In this document: positions 11,700 through 24,319 of the stretch, one piece after another
Layout: the number at the start of each line of letters is the position of its first letter
Position numbering within the stretch: the first letter of the stretch is position 1
DNA from: Charina bottae
Taxonomy: Eukaryota; Chordata; Lepidosauria; Squamata; Charinaidae
Assembly (NCBI GenBank): GCA_023362775.1
Contig: JALMGJ010000004.1
Coordinates: 39,003,298-39,067,297, forward strand
Direction of reading: 5' to 3'
Length of the DNA: 64,000 bases
The notes under the pieces: model-generated
What the model was told of the DNA's origin: nothing
The model's input: only the letters and a program-made list of their open reading frames with translations
Databases searched by the model: none
Translations under genes and position numbers: made by a program

Positions 11700-13310
11700 C
11701 ATTGAAAGGTCAAAGGCCTCTTATAGATAAACGGCTTGATACACAACCCTGCCACTTAAAATTAAAGGAAATTATAAAGCACTTTTTTCTTGGTTAAAAA
11801 AGAGAAAAAGAGAAAGGAAAGGAAAAAAAGGGAAATCAATAGCGTCCAGCTTTTTCAAACGTAAAATGGAAAAGCAGAAAATAAGAGATCAATTTCTGGG
11901 GTGCTTTAGTACTCTGTGTTGCATGCATTTCTTTTTATTAATACCATTTATTAGCACAGACAAAGCTATTTTTTAAATTTTATTTGATAGTTTGTTGCAT
12001 ATAAAAGACAGTGTAAAACTCTCCTGGCAAACAGTTGTTTACAGTGCGCTTTTCAGTACAAAGCTGTTTTAAAGCTCAATTGTGCATTTTGCAGATAAAG
12101 TGGGAAAACTAACTGAAGGCTGTATTGTAAGCAGTGGTTGCCGTGGAAACCCCAGTTTCAAGAGCTGGTTCTCCATTACCACTTAATTTAGGCTTCCTAA
12201 TTGCATTCCACTAAATCGGTAGCGACAATATCTGCAGAGCAAAACTGCATGCCCAGTCTAGCGCAAACCTCTTTGAAACAAGCTTTTTGAAAGCCAGGAG
12301 CTATAAAAACCCAGCATGACGTGGAGCATATGAGAAACCTGTAGTTCAGATGTATTGCGGCTGGCTTTCTCATCCTTCGTAACTTCAGTGGGCTCCACAC
12401 CAATCTATTAGTTCAGTCTACCTTAAAGATCATAAAGCTCTGCCAAGTGGAAACTCGTCTGTCCACCAACACGTTGGTGCAAAAGGGATTTAATTGTCCT
12501 CCCAACCCAGCACCAAGTCCGTCTGATTTCCCTCCGTGCCAGGAGGCAGCCTGCCCAGCCCAGAGGCTCACTTTGCCTTGAACTGTCCTTGCTCTTCAGC
12601 ACAAGGAGAACAATACTTGCTCAGTCTCAATTATTTGCCACTGTTCAGCTGTGTAGCCAGCCAGACCGCCCATCTGTGGCCTGAAGAGAGCCTTGTCAGT
12701 ACCACTAGACATAAAAGCATTCCAATTATCGACCACACAGCTTTAATAGAGGAGGCAACTAATATGATAGTGTAAGTGATTCTGCCAGTGAGAAGCTCTC
12801 CGTCACTGTCAGATTAACACTTCAGTTAAACTCCTGTAAATCAGTCACATTATGCAGTTGCTGGAGGAATAAACACACAGACCCATTATGCTTAAAATTC
12901 CAGAGGGCGATCCCCTCGAATAGGAGTTGCACTGGATGTTCCATTCATCTACATTTCCTGTCATGTTTATTATTCCGCAATTACTAATGTGGGCATTGTT
13001 GGCAAGATTTAAGTTGCCTCTGATTAGGTTCCAAAAGAGATGCACAAACGGGTTCCGGAATCTTCCGGGGAGTTAAAAGCGATGGCTTCAAGGCTCCACG
13101 TGGATGTGCTAAGTCATTTCGTTGGAATTACTTCGGAGTAAGTAGGAGTAGGATTGGGCTGGATGAGTGAGAAGTGTTATGGGACTGAGCAAGGATTAGA
13201 TGCAGAAACTCTCTCGCATTTTCACATGCACATGTGCACACACTCACACATATATGCACACATACCCCGAGTGGTAGTGAAGTTTCTGACAAAGCAATTC
13301 AGCTAAACGT
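11700..13310. promoter_or_regulatory. Candidate conserved non-coding block with RFX-like site
   Basis: A 1.6-kb stretch without repeats, balanced in composition and rich in words typical of developmental enhancers. These include an imperfect palindrome GGTTGCCGTGGAAACC at 12136-12151 that fits the RFX X-box pattern, attaattg/taattgc homeodomain words (12190-12210) and ccgcaattactaat (12974-12988). It has no convincing coding frame. I cannot test conservation, so both function and boundaries are inference. Confidence 0.3.
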
Positions 13311-13635
13311 ACACTCCATGGCAAGTCTCCGTGAAGCTTTAAAAAGCTGAAAGCATCAATCTTTCTGAGCACAAGCTCTGTGTACCACCTACCTAATCCA
13401 GTGGTCCGAACCACATTCTGCCATTATGTATCAGTTATACATATGATTTGCAAACATCTAGCAAATCACTACTTTCTCAGATTTCACTTTAATTCACTCC
13501 CATCAGTGTTTTCAAAACAGTTTCCAAATCATATGAGCCTTTGACTAGTGTCCTCTTGCGTGCTAAGCTGATTTCTCTTTCTGAAGTGGCTCTGCATACA
13601 TCTCTCATAAATTATGAGGTGGTAAAGTGCAGACT

Positions 13636-13970
13636 GGGGCGTGGTGGCTCAGCGGGCAAGACGCCAGGCTTGTCGATCGGAAGATCTCAAGTTCGGAGGT
13701 TCGAATCCCTAGCCCTGCGTGCGGAGTGAGCTCCCGCACTAGCCCCAGCTCTTGCCAACCTAGCAATTCGAAAGCATGCAAATGCAAGTAGATGAATAGG
13801 TACCACTTCGGTGGGTAGGTAACAGCGTTCCACGTACATCATGCCGGCCACATGACCGTGGAAGCGTCTTCGGACAACGCTGGCTCTTCGGCTAACAAAC
13901 GGGGATGAGCACCGGCCCCTAGAGTCGGACACGACTGCACAAATGTGCGGGGGGAACCTTTACCTTTTTT
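13636..13970 (+). mobile_element. Sauria-type tRNA SINE, full length
   Basis: A complete 335-bp copy. The tRNA-like head has an A box TGGCTCAGCGG at 13645-13655 and a B box GGTTCGAATCC at 13698-13708, so RNA polymerase III could read it. The body follows, then the BovB-like tail agagtcggacacgact and the terminal acctttaccttttttt. It is flanked by a perfect 13-bp duplication TAAAGTGCAGACT at 13623-13635 and 13971-13983. The intact promoter boxes and clean duplication suggest a fairly young insertion. Confidence 0.95.
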
Positions 13971-13983
13971 TAAAGTGCAGACT

Positions 13984-14284
13984 CCAAGATGGGCTGCAGC
14001 AGGCATTCCATGTCCACTTTCACTCAAAGTCTACAGTCTCTGTCCCCATCCTGGGGCATATCAGTTATCCTGTGTGCAGGGCTAAGATTAAGCCTGGCAC
14101 TAAACTTGAATACACATCCCCACAAAAAGAGTAGACACAACTCCATCTATGCATTGATGTATTTGTAGAATATCCAATTCAATAAATATTGGTTGTATGT
14201 TCATCAGAGAAAATGGCTTGCAGTTCCAGTAGAGGGCATAGAGATCTTGATGAACCCCCCCACTCTTCTGTGAATTTTTTCAAC
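13984..14284. other. Single-copy DNA, nothing recognised
   Basis: A short stretch between two mobile elements. No feature recognised. Confidence 0.4.
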
Positions 14285-14292
14285 CTCTAGAA

Positions 14293-14425
14293 CAGTGTTT
14301 CTTAACCTTGGCAACTTTAAGATGTGTGGACTTCAACTCCCAGAATTCCCCAGCCAGCCATGCTGGCTGGGGAATTCTGGGAGTTGAAGTCCACACATCT
14401 TCTTAATGTTGGTTGAGAAACACTG
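14293..14425. mobile_element. hAT-type hairpin MITE (family C), 133 bp
   Basis: Almost the whole element is one foldback. Its ends are CAGTGTTTCTTAACC and GGTTGAGAAACACTG, and a nearly perfect stem built on gacttcaactcccagaattc and ccccagccagc closes on a tiny catg loop. The duplication CTCTAGAA at 14285-14292 and 14426-14433 is exact and 8 bp long. A CAGTG terminus and 8-bp duplication place it with hAT. Other copies are at 62138-62246 and, as a remnant, 19652-19682. Confidence 0.95.
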
Positions 14426-14924
14426 CTCTAGAAGAAAAACCCTTAATTGTATATTATTTTCCTGTTTTACCCTACTGGAACTTTCCTTTTATTGAATTTT
14501 GGACTGTGGTTTCCTAGAGGATAATAATGAAGTGTCTTGTGGCACCTAAAGGTGAATAATAAAATGTTAACTCTTAAGATGCCACAACAATCTTTGTTCC
14601 TTTTTCTGCAACAGATTAACAGGTTGTCCCTCTTGAAATTGTTAGAAAAGGCTCTTAGAGGAGATAATTACAACAATATTTATCATTCTACTCCTAGGGT
14701 TTGCAACATGGTGCTCACAGGGACTGCTAAGCATTGGCTCTTAAGTTGTTGTAATCACATGAAAGTTTGGTAATCTTACAAATTCTCACCAAAATCTGAA
14801 TGGATTTTGATGATTTTGTATGAGGGGTCACTGAAATCTTTTTACAGATTGAACTGAAATCATGCAAGATTTTGGTGATTTGCACTAGGCAGTCTCTACA
14901 TATTTGCAGATCCATCGGAACTCC

Positions 14925-16460
14925 TTGTTTGGATGAGGAGTTCAGGGAGATGAAGCGGCAAAGGAGCTAAGAGCATCACTGCAGGAAGATCCATCTTGAA
15001 TCTGACTGGAAAGTGGTATGAGCCCATGTTCAAGCCTATACCATGGCAATCTGAGAGGCAAAAAGGAGATATTTTAATGCTCTTATTGTGTCTGCTGAAT
15101 GCTGCCCAGCAAACGCTTTAAAGGCAACTCCCTCCCTTCTTGGGAAGGATCATCTGAAAGACCACTATGAGGAATTTTCATGGCGTTTGGTGGAAAAAAA
15201 CCACGAATAAGGGGCAATTTCCTGCAGCGGTTTTCCTCCTTCTTGAAGGAATGGTTTCAGTCAGTGGTGGTGGGCCAACAAAGATCTGCCTGGAGACCTC
15301 TACTTTGTGGAGTGCCTCAGGTTTTTTTCCTTTGTCCACTGCTTTTTAACATCTTTATGAAACCACTGAGGGAGGTCATCTGTTGCCATGGGTTCAGTAT
15401 CATCAATATACTGAGGATACCCAGCTATACCTCTTGTCCCTGGGCTGAACAGATGATGTGATGGAAGTGTTGACCCAGTGCCTAGAGGCTGTCTGGGTGG
15501 AGAGGAACAGACTGAATCTCTCCAAGACAGTGTGGCTTTGGGTCTGTGGACCTAACAATTCCAGGAAATGACGCTTTTACTTAGAACAGGGTTGTACTTC
15601 CCTGCTCAGAGGTGGTTTGCAATTTGGGGGTTCTGCTAAACTAACAGCTCCTACTTGAAGAACAGAGGACAGCTATAGCTAGGAGAGCTTTTACGCAGCT
15701 GTATCTTGTGCATCAGTTGCAACCATTCTGGGGCCAGTGGGCCCTGATCACAGTTAGGCATACCCTAGTCACCTCCTGTTTGGATTACCATATGTTACCA
15801 GCGTAAGTTTCGTTTTCCCCTTGTTCAAAGTCAGAGTCAGACTGAACTCTGATACCATAACACACAGTTCATGGGTAGCCCTTGAACCGCATTTGGAAGC
15901 CACAGCTTGTGCAGAATGTGGCAACCTGGACAGTGATGGTTGAATTCAGATTTCTTGGGTGACACCACTGCTTCCAGAGCTGTATTGGTTGCCAGTCAGT
16001 TTCTGGGTAGATTTCAAGTTGCTGTCTGTTACATGTAGTTCTGAATCTGGCTATAAGAGGGAATATGTTTTTTTTGGATTCATCTGCTCAGATAGGGTGA
16101 ATTCCCTCTAGATCCCATCCTTACAAGACTGCCACAATTGGACGTGGGCATTTTCAGTAGACGCCCCCACTCTCTCCCAACAGAGAATCAGTTAGCCCCG
16201 TCCTTCCTGGGCTTTAGGAAAAAAGAGAAAACCCACCAGTTCCATTTTGCACAAGTGGATGGCATGTTATGACTGAAGTGGGGTTCAAAGATGCATAACA
16301 TTCATATTTCCTGGATTTTTATCCTTTTTTATTTTGTTATTTTTATATATATTTGGGGTTTGGAGTGGTTGTTATTTTATGTTGAGAATGTGAGCTGCCC
16401 AGAGCCTTCATTGAATTGATGGCATATGAGCAAAGTAAATAAATTGATAGTTCACTGGCT
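14925..16460 (+). pseudogene. L2 LINE, decayed RT half and 3' end
   Basis: The three frames together give a recognisable L2 ORF2. Near 15180-15400 the reading is QRSAWRPLLCGVPQ followed by LCPLLFNIFMKPLREVI, the RT motif B region (canonical GVPQGS, SPLLFNIYMKPLGEVI). The YADD motif that should follow is destroyed. Further on, LEAVW...RNRLNLSKT, the LVTSCLDY/LVQNVAT region and the C-terminal PNRE(S)V and VPFC words are visible. The 3' end at 16385-16450 has gagctgcccagagccttca and an aaataaattgat tail. Many stops and frameshifts show a long-dead copy. Confidence 0.75.
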
Positions 16461-17699
16461 TGAGTATTTTCAACTCTGACAATATCCAGGGCTGAAGACA
16501 AGGTCTTTCCCATCATGTGCTCTTTGAACGTTGAACAAGAAATACCAGAGTTTGAATTGGGGATTTGCTCATGCAAAGCTTCCTATTCTTCCACTATGCT
16601 TTGATCCCCCCTTGTACATTAACTGCTCCCTTATTGGCAATTTCCCAGAGTTTATTCAGTTCTCAGGTGAATCTGAAGACATCTGGATTCACTCTCAGGC
16701 ACAGAAGTTGACTGGGTGAATTTGGGACAGTCTCTTTCTATCAGTCAACTATCTCAAAGGTGTCGTCGTCACAAAAATGGGAACTATGAATGCCACCTAT
16801 GAACTCCTAAAGCAAAGGTGGAATATAAATTTAATAAAAAATAATAGATATGTTCCAAGAAAAAGAGAATTCATTTAAAAGTTGAAAGAAACTCAGCTTT
16901 GATTTTGAACAAATGAGTTGAGGAACAATGCTTTTCGTTGGGGAGAATAGAGTTCTAAAATCATCACCTGTTGTTTATTTCACTTTTTAGGTGCAAGCTT
17001 ACAAGATAATCCCAATAAAGAAAAAGTCAGGAAGGGAACAATTCTGAGACATTTTTTAAAGGAAAAAACCACCACCACCACCACGAGTTAGACATGCCCC
17101 CCCCTTCTTGCTCTTGTTCCTTACCAACTATTGTCTTTGAAAAAAAGGTGATTTGTTGTTATTGTTGTTAAAACTTTCAAATAGAAATTATGTAAATTAA
17201 AAAAGGTGATTTTAATGTAACATACAGTAAGTCATCAGGTTCTTTCACATGTATTTGCAAGTACTGTCACTTAGAAGAAAAGCCACCAAATCATCTTTAT
17301 GTTATTTGAAACCCAGAGTGTAATTTGTATATATTTTCTTGTTTTCCTTTTTTCCCCTGGAAGTAATTTGCCTCCTCCTTCTAATGCATGGCACTACTTA
17401 CATTAGGAAATCATTCCCAATTCCTTAATGCAAAGCATCATAGGCAATGTTTATGTTTATTATAACATCAGAATAGCTTCTGGTTTCATCTCTGTTAGGG
17501 ATTCAGTGTAGCAATCTGTAATTGTTAAGTGACCAGCAGATAAGTCCAAATGTTAGGAAATTCAAATCAAGAAATCTAGGGTTTTCAATGTAGCATTTTT
17601 ACACACTGCATTTATTCAGTACATACAGTAGGACTGGCAAGACTGGTGCTACTGATAAAAAAAGAAGTTAAAATCTAATAGTCCCTGGAAATAATTTGG
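16461..17699. other. Single-copy DNA, nothing recognised
   Basis: AT-rich DNA with a short (CAC)n run near 17068-17085 and a gttgttattgttgtt patch near 17155. No element or exon recognised. Confidence 0.4.
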
Positions 17700-17724
17700 G
17701 TATAGAGAGGACATTCCTAAACCA

Positions 17725-17822
17725 CTGTATATAGTAAGCTGCCCAGAGCCATTTGGAGTTGGCAGCATCTACATTTGTAAATGAAATACAATAAATAAAA
17801 ATCAAAATAAAATAAAGCAGCC
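17725..17822 (+). mobile_element. L2/CR1-type LINE 3' end
   Basis: Contains gtaagctgcccagagccatttggagttggcagcat followed by an A-rich tail with aataaataaaaat units. This is the usual L2-type 3' terminus in squamates. Only the last ~100 bp are present. Confidence 0.65.
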
Positions 17823-19651
17823 TCCCCCATTTTCGTTCTCGCTACCAGACAAATTATACCGTGAAAGACTCAAAAAGTGCAAATCTTCCTTCACTTCTTT
17901 GCTCAAGGGTGCCAAAGGCAATACTGCAGTTTAGCTATCGATGCAGAATGCTGGCAGCCTTGGGTACATGTTAATCACATCCACCAATATGTCATGTCTG
18001 GTGTAGCCCTCGGTCCAGCTCCTGGCCTTCCGGGATGCATATGACAACGAATCTCTTTTGAAATTGGGCAGCAAACTGTTGAATAATAGCAGCGCACTTT
18101 TCGACCAGTTTGGTTGAGAAATGAATAAAATAGGCTTAAAGAGAGGGGGATGGGCTGAAAATCCTGCCAGTACACCATCTCTGGTGACATATCACCACCA
18201 ACCCCTTCATGACCCAAACAACAGCCAAAAGGGCAGCCCTCAGCCACCTAAAGGTGGTTTGTTCCTGCCTGAAATGAAATAGTCTTTGGAAAGAACCGCA
18301 GCTCATGAAATCTTCTGCCTTTTAATAAAAAGGGTTAGTTGGAAAAGTTGCTGCCAGCCTCCTTCTGATTTTTTGCCACTGTAGACTAACACAGTTCTCT
18401 GCCTACAACAGAACTACTAGGGTAAGGGAGCTACAGTTGTACGTCTTGATGAAATAATGTGTGGAGAGCATTGTAGAAAGCTTCTAGGCCCCACTTTCAT
18501 GTCCTATGAGATCTGGCTGCATCTCTCTCAACTGGAGAGGGGCTCTGCATCGTTTTCTCGGAAGCAAGATCTAAGAAGGAAGAGCGCCAAGGCCCACTGA
18601 GGAAAGGGCATTCAGTAGCTTGTTCTGGCTGCTATATGTTTTGACGTGGCAGCTGTTGACACAACTGTGCTGCCAGGTGGGTTTGTGGACCCCCTTCCCA
18701 TCTTTCTCACTTCCTGTTGGCTTGCTCCTTGTAGGTCTGTGTAGAACAAAAGGGATTTGTAAGAGCGGAGGGCAGCACGGATAATTTCAGAGAGTCTGCA
18801 GCACGTATAAAGCACCAATGTGTTTCTGGGAGGAGCAGTGCAAATCAGCTGTTCTCTTCATTTATACACATACATATGTGGTCTCCTTCCATCAAAGAAA
18901 GAACCACAGTGTGAATAGAGCAGTAGGAGGTGTGCAGAGGTGTTGATAACAACTGTCCCTGTGCTCCCATTGATGGCTGAGCATGAGGAAGTGGGGGAGG
19001 GAGGCTTAAAAGAAATGAGTCCCCCCCCCCAAAGACAGCTGAGCCAAAATGGCACAGTTCCTTTCCCCCGAGATCTTGGATAACCTTCCGTGGGAAAGAA
19101 TGAGCACTTGGCTTGCCATCCGCTTGGAGGGAAAGGTGTCAGGGCAGGAGCACAGCCAGAAACCAATTGTTCTATAGGGTACATTTTTCCCAGAGGCTGG
19201 CACATTTCCCAGTAGATGCTTCAACAGGAATTAGCAAACATGAGCCCTTCCAAGAATCCAGGACAATTAGCATTATCCAGCATATACAGCTCTTCATTCA
19301 AGAAATGGAGGGGAGGGGGTTATGAGATGGTTTCAATGTTCAAAGCAGCTATTTTGATTTCATCAGGAATTTTAAGTACAAGATGGACCTCCTGAGAATT
19401 TGAACTTCTTTAATGGCATTTTATCATAGAGCCTGCCATTTTGAGGAAAGTCTTAAGAAAATCATATTTGGATAGGCTTAGGTTGGACTTAGAGATTTTT
19501 TTACAAACATCCCCCAGTAGATCATTACATATAGCTTAGCTGGCAGAAAGAGGGCTCTTTCTGTAGCACTGAGAACCATCTCTTCCAGAGCTTCAAAACT
19601 TAGCCTAGTTGTCTAGAGCAGCTTAGGATGGGCTTCAACAGGGCCGTAGCT
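17823..19651. other. Single-copy DNA, possible LINE remnant at the end
   Basis: No clear element in most of it. The section 17960-18130 looks like conserved non-coding DNA by texture only. The last part (about 19480-19640) resembles the C-terminal/3' portion of L2 elements, with wording such as gagaaccatctcttccagagc, but is too decayed to call. Confidence 0.3.
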
Positions 19652-19682
19652 GAGAATTCTGGGAGTTGAAGTCTAGACATGT
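19652..19682. mobile_element. Remnant of hairpin MITE family C
   Basis: The words gagaattctgggagttgaag and tctagacat match the right arm of the hairpin MITE at 14293-14425. The rest of the element is lost. Confidence 0.6.
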
Positions 19683-22244
19683 GGAAGGGGTCAGATTGGA
19701 AAAGGTTGCCCTGGAATACCTATACACATACTATACAGAGAATGACTGAGGAAGAAGACAGCATTGATGACGATTCTCTCCTTTTTCTTCAGCCTAAAGA
19801 AGTGTTCCAGATGAGTGCAGAGGATCTAATTCTCCTCCCTCTAGGTCTATCCCTCTTAAGTTCGGCATTAGTTCAAGTAGTCAAATCTGAAAAAAAAAGT
19901 TGGTAGTAAATTAATTGTCATTGGGGAGGAGACCACTGAAATGATTTTGAAATGGAGATAAATTAATAAAATAAGTTATTTGAGATGATATGCTGGGAAA
20001 ACTTCCTTGCCTTTGATAAATATCAATTGCAATCATTATTTTGAAATGTGCATAAACACATCTTGTGTGGTTGTGTACCTTCTGCTGTCCTCTCCTCTTG
20101 TGGTTCAGCTATACAGTGAGATGATTACCATTACCATCACTGATAACTGGTTTAGATGCTTTATTCTAATTACAGATGTTTGCTGGAAAGTAGTAATACT
20201 ATCTACATGGTTTTGATGGAGCATCAGTTGTTATTTCTACACGGTGAATCAAATTGCTAGGGGAAAAAAAATGAGAACACCAGTTTTTGAAAACAATGAG
20301 AGGAATAGCTTAATAGAAATAAGAAAATTTCACCCTAGCAATGTGGCCCACTTCAGCATGTCCTAGATGATCCATGGGACACTTATATAAGCTAACATTC
20401 ATAGGAAAGTACGTATTAAGCCTGAGGAGCCCTAGAGTTTTGTAACATGTAATTTTTGGGATGCCTTCCAAATTTTAGTCCTCCCATGCATATTTTTTTG
20501 AAGCAGAAGCTAGATCAAGACTTAATGAATATGTGATGTAACTATTCTCCAAGCACTGGAATTATGCCATATATTTAGTTGTAGATGCCAAGCTCTACTG
20601 TGGATTCCCTTCGCTGTGTAGCGCCACTATTACTGTTGCACTGATTGCTGTATCATTGCCCAAAACAGCTTGAAAGATGGCATTATGTCTGTTTCCTACC
20701 CGCAGGCTTAAGATCAACTACTGTATGTGGTCAACAGAAAGAAATGAGAAATCTCCACAAGTGTTAACAGTAGCTGTAAATATCTTAATTGTCTACAACT
20801 ATCCTTGTCTTATAGGTTTGAACCAGATATTTAAATCAGTTCATGGTTACATTTTTGCCAGCTCATTTCCAACCACTGTGTGAAACTTTCCCGTTGTCTG
20901 GCCAAACCAATTCAGTAAGGAAAGAATTATATATATATATATATTTCTTCTATGAGTCATCACTTAACTCTTGGACTTTGCTTTTTCCAGTCTGCAAGGC
21001 AAATGGAAAATTGAAGTGGTCCAAACTTCTGATTCTAATTCATTGTCCTCTTGTTTCTTGGGGATTTGGCAGCATCCAGACCCGGGGAGGTGGCGAGGTG
21101 GGGTGAGGGGAGCTTCTAGTGCCACCACTCAGAAAGTGTTCTGTAGCTACTCAGTCTTTCCACCCTTAACAGATTTTCCCTGGACCAAAAATGGTGGGAA
21201 AGGCAGAGGGGTTACAAATGATGTCATTGTCTTGACCCCTTCCAAAATTCTCTGAATGAGGTACAGTGATTATAAAAGCCTTGTCTGGAAGCACACTTGT
21301 GAGATAAGTTTCTAGAACCCCAGCACGTTCCCTTGGAGGATTAAGTCATACAACCACATTGTATATGGCTGGGTAGCAGTGTTTTCCCCCTTTGATACTG
21401 AATATATTGTTCATGCACTGAATGTTCACCTTCAATTGTTAGTCACAAGGATAAACAATAATTTTGCAGTTTTTAAACTGGAGTGAGATGTCATATTTTT
21501 ATAACCTAGGCTAAAAACAGTGTGATTGTTAATGTTGGCATGGGGTGGGAGAAACCAAAGTTCAAGTCCCAGATGACCATGGAACTCAGTAATTGATTCA
21601 GTATCATTCACTAATTCTTAGCCGACCCTAGCTTTCAGGATTGTAGGGAGGATAAAAATTAAGGATGAACTCATGTGTGCCATCTTGGGCTCCTTCTCTG
21701 TCACAGCATCTGCCCTATAAAACACCATTCCCCCCCGAGGTTAAGATGGCTCTGACCTGTTGGCATTCTGAAAAGGTCTAACAAGCAGGGAAGAAATGGC
21801 AAACTAAAGACAGCTCTGCTAAAAGCGGAGCCAATGACCATGGCGGAATGAAGAGCTGGTGAGTAGATTGGCTCTTCGTAATTCCTCTTTGGGCAAAGAA
21901 AGGACTTGAGATCCCCCACAAGTGCTCCAGACAGTTCCTCCTTGCGAGAAGACTGAAAGACAGCAGTCTCTGGTGGGTTTAGAGCTCTGGGAGACAAGGG
22001 AATAGCCATCTTGCTCAAACCATGGTCGGTGTCTTCAAAAGGACACTGGGTCCACATACTTCCTCTTCTAATCACTTTCGGAAATTGCTTGTTAACTGCT
22101 TTTCAGCTATTAGGAACCTTTGGATTGACAAGTCTGAAAACACTGGGTGAGTTTCCTTCAATCCTTAGTGAAAGAAATTTTAAATACAAGTTTAAGGATT
22201 TATTCTTATTCTTATTATTTTTGAATAAATATAAATAAATAAAC
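19683..22244. other. Single-copy DNA, nothing firmly recognised
   Basis: Holds a short (AT)n run at 20926-20943. The region 21700-22030 is GC-richer and read on the minus strand gives a 124-codon frame starting near a gagcaagatggct word. It could be an antisense fragment of an L1 5' leader, but I cannot confirm that. No exon recognised. Confidence 0.35.
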
Positions 22245-22245
22245 C

Positions 22246-23700
22246 ATAAGATCTGTATAGGAAGGATAATAATATCGGGGATAGCTTTGACGGTGTGGTC
22301 AGTGAGTTAGAGCCAGACATCCTGAAGAGTGAGGTTGAATGGGCCTTAAGAAGCATTGCTAATAACAAGGCAGCAGGAGACGACGGCATCCCAGCTGAAC
22401 TGTTTAAAATCTTGCAAGATGATGCTGTCAAGGTGATGCATGCCATATGCCAGCAGATTTGGAAAACACAAGAATGGCCATCAGACTGGAAAAAAAATCA
22501 ACTTATATCCCCATACCAAAAAAGGGAAACACTAAAGAATGTTCAAACTATCGAACAGTGGCACTTATTTCACATGCCAGTAAGGTAATGCTCAAGATCT
22601 TGCAAGGTAGACTCCAGCAATTCATGGAGCGAGAATTGCCAGATGTACAAGCTGGGTTTAGAAAAGGCAGAGGATAACAAATTGTTATGGTGTGTTCTTG
22701 GTGGTATGGGGATACCAAGTCATCTTGTCTGCCTCCTGGGGAATCTGTATAACGACCAAGTAGCAACGGTAAGAACAGACCACGGAACAACGGACTGGTT
22801 TAAGATTGGGAAAGGAGTACGGCAGGGCTGTATACTCTCACCCTACCTATTCAACCTGTACGCAGAACACATCATGCGACATGCTGGGCTTGAGGAATCC
22901 AAGGCTGGAGTTAAAATCGCTGGAAGAAACATTAACAATCTTAGATATGCAGATGATACCACTTTGATGGCTGAAAGCGAGGAGGAGTTGAGGAGCCTTA
23001 TGACAAAGGTGAAAGAAGAAAGTGCAAAAGCTGGGTTGTACTTAAACCTCAAAAAAACCAAGATTATGGCAACCAGCTTGATTGATAACTGGCAAATAGA
23101 GGGAGAAAAAGTGGAGGCAGTGACAGACTTTGTATTTCTAGGCACAAAGATTACTGCAGACGCTGACTGCAGCCAGGAAATCAGAAGACATTTACTTTTT
23201 GGGAGGAGAGCAATGACAAATCTTGATAAAATAGTTAAGAGCAGAGACATCACACTGACAACAAAGGTCCGCATAGTTAAAGCAATGGTATTCCCCGTAG
23301 TAACCTATGGCTGCGAGAGCTGGACCATAAGGAAGGCTGACTGAAGAAAGATAGATGCTTTTGAACTGTGGTGTTGGAGGAAAATTCTGAGAGTGCCTTG
23401 GAGTGCAAGAAGATTAAACCAGTCCATACTCCAGGAAATAAAGCCAGACTGCTCACTTGAGGGAATGATATTAAAGGCAAAACTGAAGTACTTTGGCCAC
23501 ATAATGAGAAGACAGGATACCCTGGAGAAGATGCTGATGCTAGGGAAAGTGGAAGGCAAAAGGAAGAGGGGCCGACCAAGGGCAAGATGGATGGATGATA
23601 TTCTGGAGGTGACGGACTCGACCATGGGGGAGCTGGGGATGGCGACGGCCGACAGGAAGCTCTGGTGTGGGCTGATCCATAACGTCACAAATAAACAACA
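22246..23700 (+). pseudogene. BovB/RTE LINE, lineage B, lacking RT motif A
   Basis: Homology starts at DLYRKDNNIGDSFDGVV, between the endonuclease and RT domains, so the copy is 5'-truncated. RT motifs 0-2 are present (PIPKKGNTKECSNYRTVALI, after a +1 frameshift in an A-run near 22490). At about 22670 the sequence jumps from AGFRKGRG to DNKLLWCVL. The ~40 codons with motif A (FIDYAKAFD in the 45.6-kb copy) are missing. Motif B GVRQGCILSP and motif C RYADDTT (near 22945) remain. A stop at 23342-23344 interrupts the C-terminal part, which ends in the lineage-B signature YFGHIMRRQDTLEKMLML and DDILEVTDST. The last bases of the usual tail are deleted. It cannot make a working RT. Confidence 0.93.
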
Positions 23701-24087
23701 AAATGATAAATCATGATTCCTATTTGACTTACCTGCATATCTGGAATACCTTGCTTGCTGTTTATATTCAAGCTGCCACCACTGTATCAGAAATTCAGCT
23801 GAATCTATTGATAATGTTAAACATATTTTATAGAGAAATGGGAGATCACTGAAACAAGGACAACTTGAAAGGTGAGCTCCCCATCCCATTCCAGAAGTTC
23901 TGAGTTATTTTAGTTTTGTCCTGATCCATTCATAAGAGCCTGGAGCATAATAAGTTTGGCAGAGAAAATTACAAATTTCTGACCCCTATCAGTGTTTCTA
24001 GGTCCTGGCAGTCAACCATTGGCTGGCCTGAGTCTGGTTGCATTGGCTTTAGTTGTTGCAGTCAGCTACCACTCTCTTACCTGAATA
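23701..24087. other. Single-copy DNA, nothing recognised
   Basis: About 390 bp between two elements, with no feature recognised. Confidence 0.4.
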
Positions 24088-24319
24088 TATATGAGTTGTC
24101 ATTTAGCGATTGCCTTGTGTAGCAAGCATTCACAATTACGATGGTGATGAAAAAGTAACTTAATGACCAATCCTCACACTGATGACCTTTGCAGGTCTGT
24201 AAAGCAAAGGAAAGCTGAAGTAAGATCATAAGCACAGTTGCAATTTCACTTAGTGACCACTTTGCTTAACGACTGAGTTGCAGGTCTCAATTGTGGTCGC
24301 TAAATGAGGACTACCTGTA
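24088..24319. mobile_element. Squamate DNA-transposon MITE with GGTAGTCCTC-type end
   Basis: The right end ggtcgctaaatgaggactac followed by ctgta matches the common squamate repeat whose terminus reads TACAGGTAGTCCTC. The left end (gagttgtcatttagcgattg) is a diverged inverted counterpart. The interior has repeated words such as cttaacgac, tagtgaccac and taatgacc, typical of the family. Family assignment is from memory. I cannot see an unambiguous target duplication, so the superfamily is left open. Confidence 0.5.

Noticed and set aside
13636..13710. A possible tRNA gene
   Set aside because: The A and B boxes belong to the head of a SINE; the sequence continues into SINE body and tail and is repeated at 33501 and 37990.
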